A stretch of DNA of 22,509 bases from Enterobacterales bacterium (GTDB lineage: Bacteria; Pseudomonadota; Gammaproteobacteria; Enterobacterales; Succinivibrionaceae). Below, piece after piece: positions 1-6,651 of this stretch (positions are counted from its first letter, which is position 1; each line of letters begins with the position of its first letter). The stretch is taken from positions 1-22,509 of the forward strand of contig CAAGDP010000225.1 of assembly GCA_900768635.1 (NCBI GenBank), read 5' to 3'. The notes beneath the pieces were generated by a model. It was not told where the DNA came from and did not search any database. It saw nothing but the letters and a program-made list of their open reading frames with translations. The position numbers and the translations under genes were made by a program.

Positions 1-46
1 GCTCTCAAAAAAAGCCACATGGACTTTTGATGACTACCATTCTTAA
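1..46 (+). CDS. rpsQ: 30S ribosomal protein S17, C-terminal end (partial)
   Basis: Only the last 14 codons and the stop (TAA at 44-46) lie in the window. Read from base 2 they give LSKKATWTFDDYHS, which matches the typical S17 ending in which a PLSK motif is followed by a short stretch containing TW. S17 binds 16S rRNA early in 30S assembly. In E. coli rpsQ is the last gene of the S10 operon and lies directly upstream of rplN, so position supports the call. The residues after the TWT motif differ from E. coli and are short, so this rests mainly on the LSKK..TWT motif plus synteny. Confidence 0.72.
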   Translation, partial: LSKKATWTFDDYHS

Positions 47-219
47 GTATAGACGATTAGATCGGCGTTTCATATAGCCGTTGTGAGGGACTAGAAATGT
101 CCTTCATATTGTTTTTTTATACACAAGTCACATATTTTGTGATACAATTCATTGCCTTTTTAAGTTGATGGCAGGTATGTCTGTATTCAGACATTTTTAT
201 TTTTAGATGGAGAACATAA
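47..219 (+). promoter_or_regulatory. Leader between S10 and spc operons, possible spc promoter
   Basis: This A+T-rich 173-base gap has no ORF. Candidate sigma-70 elements are weak: TTGTTT at 109-114 with TATTTT at 133-138 (18-base spacer), or an isolated TACAAT at 143-148 with no good -35 box. A promoter is expected here because E. coli transcribes spc separately from S10, but the exact boxes are uncertain. A Shine-Dalgarno stretch (ATGGAGA, 207-213) precedes the rplN start at 220. Confidence 0.4.
177..204 (+). terminator. Hairpin plus T-rich run before rplN (terminator or attenuator-like)
   Basis: Bases 177-183 (ATGTCTG) pair perfectly with 188-194 (CAGACAT) around a TATT loop. They are followed by a TTTTATTTTT tract that leads straight into the rplN ribosome binding site. 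The form is that of a weak intrinsic terminator for the S10 operon or an attenuator in the spc leader. The stem is only 7 pairs with three G-C pairs, so efficiency would be partial. Confidence 0.45.
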
Positions 220-588
220 ATGATCCAGATGCAAACTACTCTCGATGTGGCTGATAATTCAGGCGCTCGTAAAGTAATGTGTATTAAGGTTCTGGGTGGT
301 TCACATCGTCGTTACGCAAGTGTCGGTGACGTTATTAAGGTTTCTGTAAAGGAAGCAATTCCTCGCGGAAAGGTTAATAAGGGCGACGTTTGCAGCGCGG
401 TTGTCGTTCGCACCAAGAAGGGCGTAAGACGTCAGGATGGTTCTGTAATTCGTTTTGACAGCAATGCTGCTGTTCTGCTTAACGGACAGTTAGAACCAAT
501 TGGCACCCGTATTTTCGGACCAGTAACCCGCGAACTTCGTACTGAAAAGTTTATGAAGATCGTGTCTCTGGCTCCAGAAGTGCTTTAA
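220..588 (+). CDS. rplN: 50S ribosomal protein L14
   Basis: L14 is a 23S rRNA-binding protein at the 30S/50S interface, near bridge contacts with 16S rRNA and L19. The 122-residue product matches the family's usual 122-123 residues and carries its hallmarks: DNSGARKVMCIKVLGG near residues 12-27, IPRGKVNKGD near 47-56, and the C-terminal IGTRIFGPVTREL. The ATG at 220 follows an ATGGAGA Shine-Dalgarno. It is first in the spc operon; the next gene begins 12 bases after its stop, with the rplX ribosome binding site overlapping the stop. Confidence 0.98.
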   Translation: MIQMQTTLDVADNSGARKVMCIKVLGGSHRRYASVGDVIKVSVKEAIPRGKVNKGDVCSAVVVRTKKGVRRQDGSVIRFDSNAAVLLNGQLEPIGTRIFGPVTRELRTEKFMKIVSLAPEVL

Positions 589-600
589 GGAGCATACAAT

Positions 601-927
601 ATGTCAGCTAAAATTATCAGTGGCGATGAAGTCATTATTTTAACAGGCAAGCGAGAAGATAAGGGCAAGCACGGCAAGGTTCTTAAAGTACTGGTAGACA
701 AGCATAAGGTTATTGTTGAGGGTCTCAACATGGTTACCAAGCATGTTAAGCCAAATCAAGCACTTCAGACTCCGGGCCAGATTATCAAGAAAGAAGCCCC
801 TATTGATGTATCAAATGTTGCGATCTTCAATCCTAAGACAGGAAAGGCTGATCGCGTAGGTTTTAAGTTTGTTGATGGTAAGAAGGTTCGCTTCTACAAG
901 TCAACACAGGAAATAATTGTAAAATAA
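601..927 (+). CDS. rplX: 50S ribosomal protein L24
   Basis: L24 is an assembly-initiator protein that binds domain I of 23S rRNA. The 108-residue product has an N-terminal KOW-type motif at about residues 5-30 (GDEVIILTGKREDKGKHGKV) and the conserved SNVAIFNPKTGKADRVG segment near residues 71-87. It is slightly longer than E. coli L24 (104) because of a few extra residues in the KOW loop. A TAAGGAG Shine-Dalgarno overlaps the rplN stop, so translation is probably coupled. It is second in the spc operon. Confidence 0.97.
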   Translation: MSAKIISGDEVIILTGKREDKGKHGKVLKVLVDKHKVIVEGLNMVTKHVKPNQALQTPGQIIKKEAPIDVSNVAIFNPKTGKADRVGFKFVDGKKVRFYKSTQEIIVK

Positions 928-939
928 TTGGAGTAAGCG

Positions 940-1479
940 ATGGCGAAACTACATGATATTTACAGACAAGAGGTGATCAGTAAACTGACCGAACAGTTTG
1001 GTTACAAGACTGTCATGCAAGTCCCTCGAATCGAAAAAATCACCCTGAATATGGGTGTCGGCGAGGCTCTTGATGACAAGAAGGCACTGGAAAATGCCGC
1101 TGCAGATCTGGCAGCCATTTCCGGCCAGAAGCCATTAATCACCAAAGCTCGCAAGTCTGTGGCCAGTTTTAAGATCCGTGAAGGTCAGAACATCGGTTGC
1201 AAGGTTACTTTGCGCGGTGAACGTATGTGGGAATTCTTGGAACGTCTCATCAGCATTGCTATGCCTCGTATCCGTGACTTCCGCGGTGTAAGCGATAAGT
1301 CATTTGACGGTAAAGGAAATTATTCCATGGGCGTTCGTGAGCAGATTATCTTCCCTGAAATCGATTACGATAAGGTTGATAAGGTTCGTGGTTTAGATAT
1401 TACTATCACCACTTCTGCTAGAACTGATGAAGAAGGTAAAGCACTTCTGGCTGCCTTCAATTTCCCATTCCGCAAATAA
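940..1479 (+). CDS. rplE: 50S ribosomal protein L5
   Basis: L5 binds 5S rRNA and forms part of the central protuberance, contacting P-site tRNA and S13. The 179-residue product equals the E. coli length and contains the family signature IEKITLNMGVGEA near residues 31-43 plus VTLRGERMWEFLERLI and the C-terminal LLAAFNFPFRK. A GGAG Shine-Dalgarno at 930-933 precedes the ATG. In E. coli the start of this gene overlaps the mRNA target for S8, the spc repressor. The first codons here look similar, but a matching RNA structure was not proven. Confidence 0.98.
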   Translation: MAKLHDIYRQEVISKLTEQFGYKTVMQVPRIEKITLNMGVGEALDDKKALENAAADLAAISGQKPLITKARKSVASFKIREGQNIGCKVTLRGERMWEFLERLISIAMPRIRDFRGVSDKSFDGKGNYSMGVREQIIFPEIDYDKVDKVRGLDITITTSARTDEEGKALLAAFNFPFRK

Positions 1480-1488
1480 GGTAGACTT

Positions 1489-1794
1489 ATGGCTAAGACA
1501 TCTATGGTTAATCGCGAATTAAAGCGCGAAAAATTAGTTAAAAAGTATTTTGAAAAGCGTCAGGCTCTTAAGGATATTATTTCTGATGTCAACGCTTCTC
1601 AGGAAGATCGTTGGAATGCAGTACTCAAGCTGCAACAGCTTCCGCGTGATTCCAGCGCCAGCCGTCAGCGCAGACGCTGCTGCATCACCGGTCGTCCTCA
1701 CGGCAACCTTCGTAAGTTTGGTTTATGCCGCATCAAGCTTCGTGAATTGATGATGAGGGGCGAAGTTCCTGGTTTAAAGAAGGCAAGTTGGTAA
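1489..1794 (+). CDS. rpsN: 30S ribosomal protein S14, zinc-independent form
   Basis: S14 helps assemble the 30S head near the A site. The 101-residue length and absence of paired CXXC motifs identify the long, zinc-independent form usual in Gammaproteobacteria. The diagnostic ITGRPHG motif is near residues 66-72 and the C-terminus GEVPGLKKASW is family-typical. Two adjacent cysteines (C64, C65) precede ITGRPHG but do not form a zinc knuckle. The gene begins 9 bases after rplE within the spc operon. Confidence 0.97.
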   Translation: MAKTSMVNRELKREKLVKKYFEKRQALKDIISDVNASQEDRWNAVLKLQQLPRDSSASRQRRRCCITGRPHGNLRKFGLCRIKLRELMMRGEVPGLKKASW

Positions 1795-1811
1795 TTTAAG
1801 GAGATTGACCT

Positions 1812-2204
1812 ATGAGTATGCAAGATCCAATCGCAGATATGCTCACCCGCATCAGAAATGGCCAGTCTGCAGGTTTGGTTTCTGTTAGTATGCCTTCCTC
1901 TAAGCAGAAGATTGCCATTGTAAATCTTCTTAAGGAAGAGGGCTATATCGCTGATTACACTGTAACCGGCGATATTAAGAAAGTTCTTGAGATTAAGCTT
2001 AAGTATTTCCAGGGTAAGCCTGTCGTTGAAATGATTAAGAGAGTTTCAAGACCTGGTCTTAGAGTTTATAAGAGAAGCTATGAATTGCCACAGATCATGA
2101 ACGGTCTTGGTATTGCTGTGGTTTCCACTTCTAAGGGTATTATGACCGATCGCGCAGCCCGTAAGGCTAAGCTGGGCGGCGAAATTATCTGCTACGTAGC
2201 ATAA
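1812..2204 (+). CDS. rpsH: 30S ribosomal protein S8
   Basis: S8 binds helix 21 of 16S rRNA and, in E. coli, represses translation of the spc mRNA. The 130-residue protein matches the family length. It starts with the standard MQDPIADMLTRIRNGQ segment and carries the C-terminal STSKGIMTDRAARKAKLGGE signature near residues 105-124. A strong AAGGAGAT Shine-Dalgarno at about 1798-1804 precedes the ATG. It lies between rpsN and rplF. The expected regulatory role follows from the family, not from anything proven here. Confidence 0.98.
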   Translation: MSMQDPIADMLTRIRNGQSAGLVSVSMPSSKQKIAIVNLLKEEGYIADYTVTGDIKKVLEIKLKYFQGKPVVEMIKRVSRPGLRVYKRSYELPQIMNGLGIAVVSTSKGIMTDRAARKAKLGGEIICYVA

Positions 2205-2213
2205 GGGGAAAAA

Positions 2214-2747
2214 ATGTCACGTGTTGCTAAAGCACCTGTCAGCATTCCTGCTGGCGTAGAGGTGAAGATTGACGGACAGTCAATCGTCGTTAAAGGTAAA
2301 TCAGCTACCTTATCCCGTGTATTACATGACAGTGTTAATGTTGTAATTGAAGGTTCCGAAATCAAATTTTCACCAAAGGAAGGTGTAGTAGGAGCTGACA
2401 TGCAGGCCGGTACTGCACGCGCTGTTGTTAATGCTATGGTTCAGGGTGTTGTAACCCCGTTTGAGAAAAAACTTACTCTGGTAGGTGTGGGTTATCGTGC
2501 TCAGGCTAAGGGATCAGAATTAAACCTTTCTCTTGGTTTCTCTCATCCTGTAGTTCACAAGATTCCAGAAGGTGTTACCGTAGAGTGCCCGTCTCAGACA
2601 GAAATTGTTCTGAAGAGCTCCAACAAGGAACTCCTGGGTCAGACTGCTGCTGACATCAGAGCTTATCGTAGTCCTGAACCATATAAGGGTAAGGGAGTTC
2701 GCTATGCTACTGAACATGTTCGCATCAAGGAAACTAAGAAGAAGTAA
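2214..2747 (+). CDS. rplF: 50S ribosomal protein L6
   Basis: L6 sits near the sarcin-ricin loop and the GTPase-associated centre of the 50S subunit. The 177-residue product has the usual two repeated L6 domains (about residues 1-82 and 83-170) and the C-terminal signature PEPYKGKGVRY near residues 154-164. The Shine-Dalgarno AAGGGGA overlaps the rpsH stop, suggesting translational coupling. Length and sequence are ordinary for Gammaproteobacteria. Confidence 0.98.
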   Translation: MSRVAKAPVSIPAGVEVKIDGQSIVVKGKSATLSRVLHDSVNVVIEGSEIKFSPKEGVVGADMQAGTARAVVNAMVQGVVTPFEKKLTLVGVGYRAQAKGSELNLSLGFSHPVVHKIPEGVTVECPSQTEIVLKSSNKELLGQTAADIRAYRSPEPYKGKGVRYATEHVRIKETKKK

Positions 2748-2756
2748 GGATAGGAA

Positions 2757-3104
2757 ATGGACAAGAAAGCTTCTCGTCAACGTCGCGCACTTAAAGCACG
2801 TTGCAAAATGGCAGAATTGGGCGCGGTTCGCCTCGTTGTTTTCCGCACTCCTCGCCATATCTATGCACAGATCATTGATGCTGGCAAGGTTATCGCAGCA
2901 GCTTCCACACTGGAAAAAGATATCCAGGGTCAGGTTAAATACACTGGCAATGCAGAAGCAGCTAAGGTAGTAGGTAAGTTAATTGCTGAAAGAGCTCTTG
3001 CAAAGGACGTTAAGGTTGTTTCATTTGACCGTTCTGGTTTCCAGTATCACGGTCGTGTTGCTGCTTTAGCTGAAGGTGCTCGCGAAGCAGGTCTGCAGTT
3101 CTAA
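2757..3104 (+). CDS. rplR: 50S ribosomal protein L18
   Basis: L18 carries 5S rRNA into the 50S subunit together with L5. The 115-residue product (E. coli 117) has a basic N-terminus (MDKKASRQRRALKARCKMAE), the RLVVFRTPRHIYAQ strand near residues 24-37 and the C-terminal FDRSGFQYHGRVAALAEGAR typical of the family. The ATG at 2757 lies 9 bases after the rplF stop with a GGATAGGA ribosome binding site. It is an ordinary member of the spc operon. Confidence 0.97.
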   Translation: MDKKASRQRRALKARCKMAELGAVRLVVFRTPRHIYAQIIDAGKVIAAASTLEKDIQGQVKYTGNAEAAKVVGKLIAERALAKDVKVVSFDRSGFQYHGRVAALAEGAREAGLQF

Positions 3105-3115
3105 GGAAGGTTCAA

Positions 3116-3616
3116 ATGGCTAAGAATGAAAATCAGACAAGTGAGCTGCAGGAAAAGCTTGTTGCAGTAAACCGTGTCGCAAAGGTTGTTAAAGGTGGCC
3201 GTATTTTCTCATTCACTGCGCTGACTGTTGTTGGTGATGGTAAGGGTAAATTCGGTTATGGTTATGGTAAGGCTCATGAAGTTCCTGCTGCTATTTCAAA
3301 GGCTATGGAACAGGCAAGAAGAAATCTGGTTACCATTAAGCTTAAGGGTGACACCCTGTACCACGAAGTTACCGGTGATCATGCTGGATCTCACGTGTTT
3401 ATGAAGCCTGCTGCCGAAGGTACCGGAATTATCGCCGGCGGTGCTATGCGTGCCGTTCTTGAAGTAGCTGGTGTAGGCAACGTTCTTGCTAAGGCTTACG
3501 GTTCAACTAACCCGGTTAACGTGGTTCGTTCTACTGTGAAGGCTTTGACTTCCATGAAGTCTCCTGAAGATGTTGCTGCAAAGCGTGGTTTGACTGTTGA
3601 ACAGATTTTGGAGTAA
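3116..3616 (+). CDS. rpsE: 30S ribosomal protein S5
   Basis: S5 contributes to mRNA helicase activity at the entry tunnel and to decoding fidelity; E. coli S5 mutants give spectinomycin resistance or ram phenotypes. The 166-residue protein has the N-terminal double-stranded-RNA-binding-like domain (about residues 10-75, with GDGKGKFGYGYGKAHEVPAA) and the C-terminal domain ending in ALTSMKSPEDVAAKRG. The spectinomycin-loop region around KVVKGGRIFSFTAL is wild-type-like by eye. The last codons include the ribosome binding site of rpmD, which starts 3 bases after the stop. Confidence 0.98.
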   Translation: MAKNENQTSELQEKLVAVNRVAKVVKGGRIFSFTALTVVGDGKGKFGYGYGKAHEVPAAISKAMEQARRNLVTIKLKGDTLYHEVTGDHAGSHVFMKPAAEGTGIIAGGAMRAVLEVAGVGNVLAKAYGSTNPVNVVRSTVKALTSMKSPEDVAAKRGLTVEQILE

Positions 3617-3619
3617 AAA

Positions 3620-3802
3620 ATGGCTGAAAAGACTATTAAAGTTACCCAGACCCGCAGTTCTATTGGTCGTCTGCCTTCACATCGTGAAACACTTCGTTGC
3701 CTTGGTCTGCGCAAAATCGGACACACTGTTGAGCTCAGAGATACTCCTGTTGCTCGCGGTATGATTAATAAAGTCTATTACATGGTTAAGGTTGAGGAGT
3801 AA
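3620..3802 (+). CDS. rpmD: 50S ribosomal protein L30
   Basis: This small (60-residue) protein of the 50S subunit has the family pattern IKVTQTRSSIGR at its start and the central segment LRKIGHTVELRDTP. It is tightly packed: the start is 3 bases after rpsE, and rplO begins 3 bases after its own stop. Both junctions use the same arrangement, GGAGTAAAAAATG, with the Shine-Dalgarno inside the end of the preceding gene, so rpsE, rpmD and rplO are probably translationally coupled. Confidence 0.97.
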   Translation: MAEKTIKVTQTRSSIGRLPSHRETLRCLGLRKIGHTVELRDTPVARGMINKVYYMVKVEE

Positions 3803-3805
3803 AAA

Positions 3806-4249
3806 ATGACATTGCGTTTAAATGAATTAGCTCCTGCAGCTGGTTCTAAGCCTGCCAAGACCCGTGTTGGTCGCGGTATCGGCTCCGGTATCGGCAAGAC
3901 CTGCGGTCGAGGAATCAAGGGCGCCGGTGCTCGTAAGAGCGGTGGCATTCGCCCTGGTTTTGAAGGCGGTCAGATGCCTTTGAAGATTCGTCTTCCTAAG
4001 TTTGGCTTCTTCTCAAGAAAGAAGGCAGTTACTACTGAACTTCCTCTCAGTGCTATTCTGAGTCTCAGTGAAACTGAAATTGATATTCTTACTCTGAAGA
4101 ATGCCGACTTGATTTCCTCTAAGTTCTTAAATGTTAAGGTTGTTATGTCTCGCGACACCAAGGTGGAAAAGGCCGTAACTCTCAAAGGCATTGGAGTAAC
4201 TCAGAGTGTTAAGACAGCTATTGAAGCTGCCGGTGGCAAAGTAGAATAG
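3806..4249 (+). CDS. rplO: 50S ribosomal protein L15
   Basis: L15 is a late-assembly 23S rRNA-binding protein. The 147-residue product (E. coli 144) has the long glycine- and arginine-rich N-terminal extension (RVGRGIGSGIGKTCGRG near residues 21-37) that threads into rRNA, the GFEGGQMPL signature near 52-60 and the C-terminal globular domain. The Shine-Dalgarno GAGGAG lies in the end of rpmD. secY follows after 13 bases, as in E. coli. Confidence 0.98.
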   Translation: MTLRLNELAPAAGSKPAKTRVGRGIGSGIGKTCGRGIKGAGARKSGGIRPGFEGGQMPLKIRLPKFGFFSRKKAVTTELPLSAILSLSETEIDILTLKNADLISSKFLNVKVVMSRDTKVEKAVTLKGIGVTQSVKTAIEAAGGKVE

Positions 4250-4262
4250 TAAGGATTTGTAA

Positions 4263-5591
4263 ATGGCTAGAGTACCAGGTTTGGAAAAAGCTAAAAACGG
4301 GATGTCTGAAGTAACGCAGCGCTTGATTTTTGTTGTACTTGCTTTAGTTGTTTTCCGTATTGGCTCGCACATTCCTTGTCCTGGGATCAATGCCGCAGCC
4401 CTTGCAAAGGTAATGGAAGAACAGAAAGGTACCATCATTGGCATGTTTAATATGTTCAGCGGTGGTGCTCTTGCCCGTGCTTCCTTATTTGCTCTAGGAA
4501 TTATGCCTTATATTTCTTCCGCCATTATTGTCCAGCTTCTGGGCGTAATGGTGCCTTCCATTAAGGAGTTGAAGAAAGAAGGTGAGGCCGGGCGTCGCAA
4601 GATAACTCAGCTGACCCGTTGGGGCACAGTTATTCTCGGTGCGGTGCAGGCTTTCGGCATAGCTACAGGTCTGCCGAACATGATCCCAGGTATCGTAAGT
4701 GATCCGGGTTTCAGCTTTTACTTTACAACTACTATCAGTTTGCTGACTGGAACAATGTTCTTGATGTGGCTTGGTGAACAAATCACCGAGCGGGGCATAG
4801 GAAACGGCATTTCCCTCATAATCTTTGCGGGTATTGTCGCTGGTTTTCCGAATGCTATAGGAAGCACATTCGAGCAATTCAAACAGGAAGGAAGCGCTTA
4901 TGTTTTCGTTCTGATTGGAATACTCGTAATGGTTGTAGGTGTTACTACCTTTGTTGTGTTTATGGAAAGGGCTCTTCGTAAGATTACCGTCCATTATCCT
5001 AGACAGCAGCAGGGAGGGAGAATGTATGCTCCGCCTACTTCCCATCTGCCTCTGAAAATCAATCAGTCAGGTGTTATTCCTGCGATTTTTGCCTCAAGTA
5101 TTATTATGTTTCCGGCAACTGTCGCCTCCTGGTTCGGTCAGGGAGAAGGCACTTTTGCCCGGGTAGTGAACAGCATCTCTCAGGTGTTGCAGCCCGGACA
5201 GCCGCTTTATGAATTGCTTTATGCAGTTTCCATAATATTCTTCTGTTTCTTCTACACCTCACTGGTGTTCAATCCTAAGGAACTGGCGGAGAATCTTAAA
5301 AAGAGCGGTGCTTTTATTTCTGGTATTATGCCGGGAGAACATACAGCCAAATTTATTGATCAGGTAATGACCAGACTTACCTTCGTAGGTTCTATGTATA
5401 TGGTGCTGGTTTGCTTAATACCTCAGTTTATGTTAAGCTTCCTGAATGTTCAGTTTTATTTTGGCGGTACTTCCCTGCTCATTGTAGTAGTAGTGGTAAT
5501 GGATTTCACCTCACAGCTGATGGCACATCGTGTTTCTCATCAGTATGCAGATGTAATGCGAAAGCAGAATCTTATGTTTACCAATCGTTAG
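4263..5591 (+). CDS. secY: Preprotein translocase channel subunit SecY, with altered cytoplasmic loops
   Basis: SecY is the inner-membrane pore of the SecYEG translocon, working with SecA for export and with ribosomes for membrane insertion. The 442-residue product (E. coli 443) has ten hydrophobic segments and family motifs such as FNMFSGGAL near residues 62-70, LGIMPYISSAIIVQLL near 78-93 and LGEQITERGIGNGIS near 170-184. Compared with E. coli from memory, the 6/7 loop reads YPRQQQGGRMYA (residues 245-256), so the E. coli R251 and R255 positions are Q and G. The 8/9 loop reads GIMPGE, so the strongly conserved R357 position is methionine (M356). The reading frame is otherwise intact. It is the penultimate gene of the spc operon, as in E. 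coli. Confidence 0.98.
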   Translation: MARVPGLEKAKNGMSEVTQRLIFVVLALVVFRIGSHIPCPGINAAALAKVMEEQKGTIIGMFNMFSGGALARASLFALGIMPYISSAIIVQLLGVMVPSIKELKKEGEAGRRKITQLTRWGTVILGAVQAFGIATGLPNMIPGIVSDPGFSFYFTTTISLLTGTMFLMWLGEQITERGIGNGISLIIFAGIVAGFPNAIGSTFEQFKQEGSAYVFVLIGILVMVVGVTTFVVFMERALRKITVHYPRQQQGGRMYAPPTSHLPLKINQSGVIPAIFASSIIMFPATVASWFGQGEGTFARVVNSISQVLQPGQPLYELLYAVSIIFFCFFYTSLVFNPKELAENLKKSGAFISGIMPGEHTAKFIDQVMTRLTFVGSMYMVLVCLIPQFMLSFLNVQFYFGGTSLLIVVVVVMDFTSQLMAHRVSHQYADVMRKQNLMFTNR

Positions 5592-5603
5592 TTGGAGTTA
5601 AAA

Positions 5604-5717
5604 ATGAAAGTAGGTGCTTCAGTTAAGAAGATTTGCCGCAAGTGCAAGATTATTAAGCGTCACGGTGTTATTCGCGTGATTTGCGAAGATCCAAAGCATA
5701 AGCAGCGTCAGGGTTAA
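5604..5717 (+). CDS. rpmJ: 50S ribosomal protein L36, zinc-binding form
   Basis: A 37-codon ORF starts at the ATG at 5604 behind a TTGGAG Shine-Dalgarno, 12 bases after secY. The product begins MKVGASVKKICRKCKIIKRH and ends KHKQRQG. Zinc ligands are C11, C14, C27 and H32, so this is the zinc-ribbon (C+) form. L36 is the smallest 50S protein and stabilises 23S rRNA near the peptidyl transferase region. Position after secY and before rpsM is the enteric arrangement and closes the spc operon. Confidence 0.96.
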   Translation: MKVGASVKKICRKCKIIKRHGVIRVICEDPKHKQRQG

Positions 5718-5742
5718 CATTAGTTAACATATTAAAAATTTC

Positions 5743-5772
5743 TTGAAATTTTGTGAGCAGGATAGCTATAAT
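5743..5772 (+). promoter_or_regulatory. Sigma-70 promoter of the alpha operon
   Basis: TTGAAA (5743-5748) and a perfect TATAAT (5767-5772) are separated by 18 bases. Transcription would start around 5778-5780 and give a leader of about 90 bases before rpsM. The -10 box lies in the centre of the hairpin described for 5756-5792. E. coli also has an alpha promoter at this point, so readthrough from spc and new initiation may both occur. Confidence 0.7.
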
Positions 5773-5792
5773 AGCTAGCCTGCTTATTTTTT
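5756..5792 (+). terminator. Intrinsic terminator-like hairpin ending the spc operon
   Basis: Bases 5756-5769 pair with 5771-5784 in a 14-base inverted repeat with one mismatch (position 5762 against 5778), centred on A5770 and followed by TATTTTTT (5785-5792). In RNA the centre would open to a small A/U loop. The form is that of an intrinsic terminator for spc. A symmetric repressor operator over the -10 box is an alternative. Confidence 0.65.
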
Positions 5793-5871
5793 AGCAGCAC
5801 TTATTGTCACCACGTATCCTCTACGGGCTTTGTGGTGGCGCAGTTTAATCACACAAGAAGGAGTGTAAATA
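5778..5871 (+). promoter_or_regulatory. Alpha-operon mRNA leader (probable S4 autoregulation site)
   Basis: Between the predicted start of transcription and rpsM there is a stem formed by CACCAC (5808-5813) and GTGGTG (5832-5837), extended by two or three weaker pairs, followed by AAGGAGTG (5858-5865) and a GTG start at 5872. In E. coli the alpha leader folds into a pseudoknot over a GTG-initiated rpsM start and is bound by S4, the product of rpsD in the same operon. Retention of the GTG start, spacing and local stem supports the same control. The pseudoknot itself was not computed. Confidence 0.55.
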
Positions 5872-6228
5872 GTGGCCCGTATAGCTGGCATTAACGTTCC
5901 TGATCAGCAGCACGCCGTAGTGGCACTGACTGCTATCTTTGGCATTGGCCGTCCAACTGCAAAGCTTATCTGTGAAAAGGCTGGCATTGCAGAACAAGCC
6001 AAATTCAAGGATATGTCTGAGGAACAACTTGATAAAGTTAGAGCTGAAGTTGCAAATTTCACTGTTGAAGGTGATTTGCGCCGTGAAATCTCTATGAACA
6101 TTAAGCGTCTTATTGATCTTGGATGCTACCGTGGAATTCGTCACCGTCGTGGCCTTCCTGTTCGCGGACAGCGTACCAAAACCAATGCACGTACTCGCAA
6201 GGGTCCACGCAAGGCAATTAAGAAGTAA
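5872..6228 (+). CDS. rpsM: 30S ribosomal protein S13 (GTG start)
   Basis: S13 lies in the 30S head, contacts P-site tRNA and forms intersubunit bridges with L5. The 118-residue protein equals E. coli in length. It starts MARIAGINVPDQQHAVVALT, has the helix-hairpin-helix-like FGIGRPTAK near residues 23-31 and the basic C-terminal tail GQRTKTNARTRKGPRK. GTG at 5872 is the natural start because the conserved N-terminus begins exactly there and AAGGAGTG lies 6 bases upstream; E. coli rpsM also uses GTG. It is first in the alpha operon. Confidence 0.98.
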   Translation: MARIAGINVPDQQHAVVALTAIFGIGRPTAKLICEKAGIAEQAKFKDMSEEQLDKVRAEVANFTVEGDLRREISMNIKRLIDLGCYRGIRHRRGLPVRGQRTKTNARTRKGPRKAIKK

Positions 6229-6242
6229 TTAGGAGATTTTAA

Positions 6243-6635
6243 ATGGCTAATCAGCAACAAGCTCGCGCTCGCAAGCGCACAAAAAAGCAAGTTATTGATG
6301 GTGTTGCACACATCCATGCTTCTTTCAACAATACTATCGTAACTATTACCGATCGTCAGGGTAATGCTCTTTCCTGGGCTACCGCAGGCGGTTCAGGTTT
6401 CCGTGGTTCCCGTAAGTCTACCCCTTATGCTGCCCAGGTTGCAGCTGAAAAGGCTGGTGAACTTGCCAAGGAATATGGTTTGAAAAATCTTGAAGTTTTA
6501 GTCAAGGGCCCTGGTCCAGGACGTGAATCTTCTATTCGTGCTCTTAATGCTATTGGTTACAAAATTACCAATATTACCGATGTGACGCCAATTCCACATA
6601 ATGGTTGCCGTCCACCAAAGAAGCGCCGTGTGTAA
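6243..6635 (+). CDS. rpsK: 30S ribosomal protein S11
   Basis: S11 forms part of the 30S platform and the mRNA exit path near the Shine-Dalgarno helix. The 130-residue product (E. coli 129) has DGVAHIHASFNNTIVTITD near residues 19-37, the glycine-rich GPGPGRESSIRAL near 89-101 and the C-terminal PIPHNGCRPPKKRRV. A TAGGAGA ribosome binding site lies before the ATG. It is second in the alpha operon, 14 bases after rpsM. Confidence 0.98.
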   Translation: MANQQQARARKRTKKQVIDGVAHIHASFNNTIVTITDRQGNALSWATAGGSGFRGSRKSTPYAAQVAAEKAGELAKEYGLKNLEVLVKGPGPGRESSIRALNAIGYKITNITDVTPIPHNGCRPPKKRRV

Positions 6636-6651
6636 TAGGAGGATTTGATAA

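Noticed and set aside
4494..5045. 183-codon open frame on the minus strand inside secY
   Set aside because: It is a shadow of the secY frame, has no ribosome binding site and no family resemblance.
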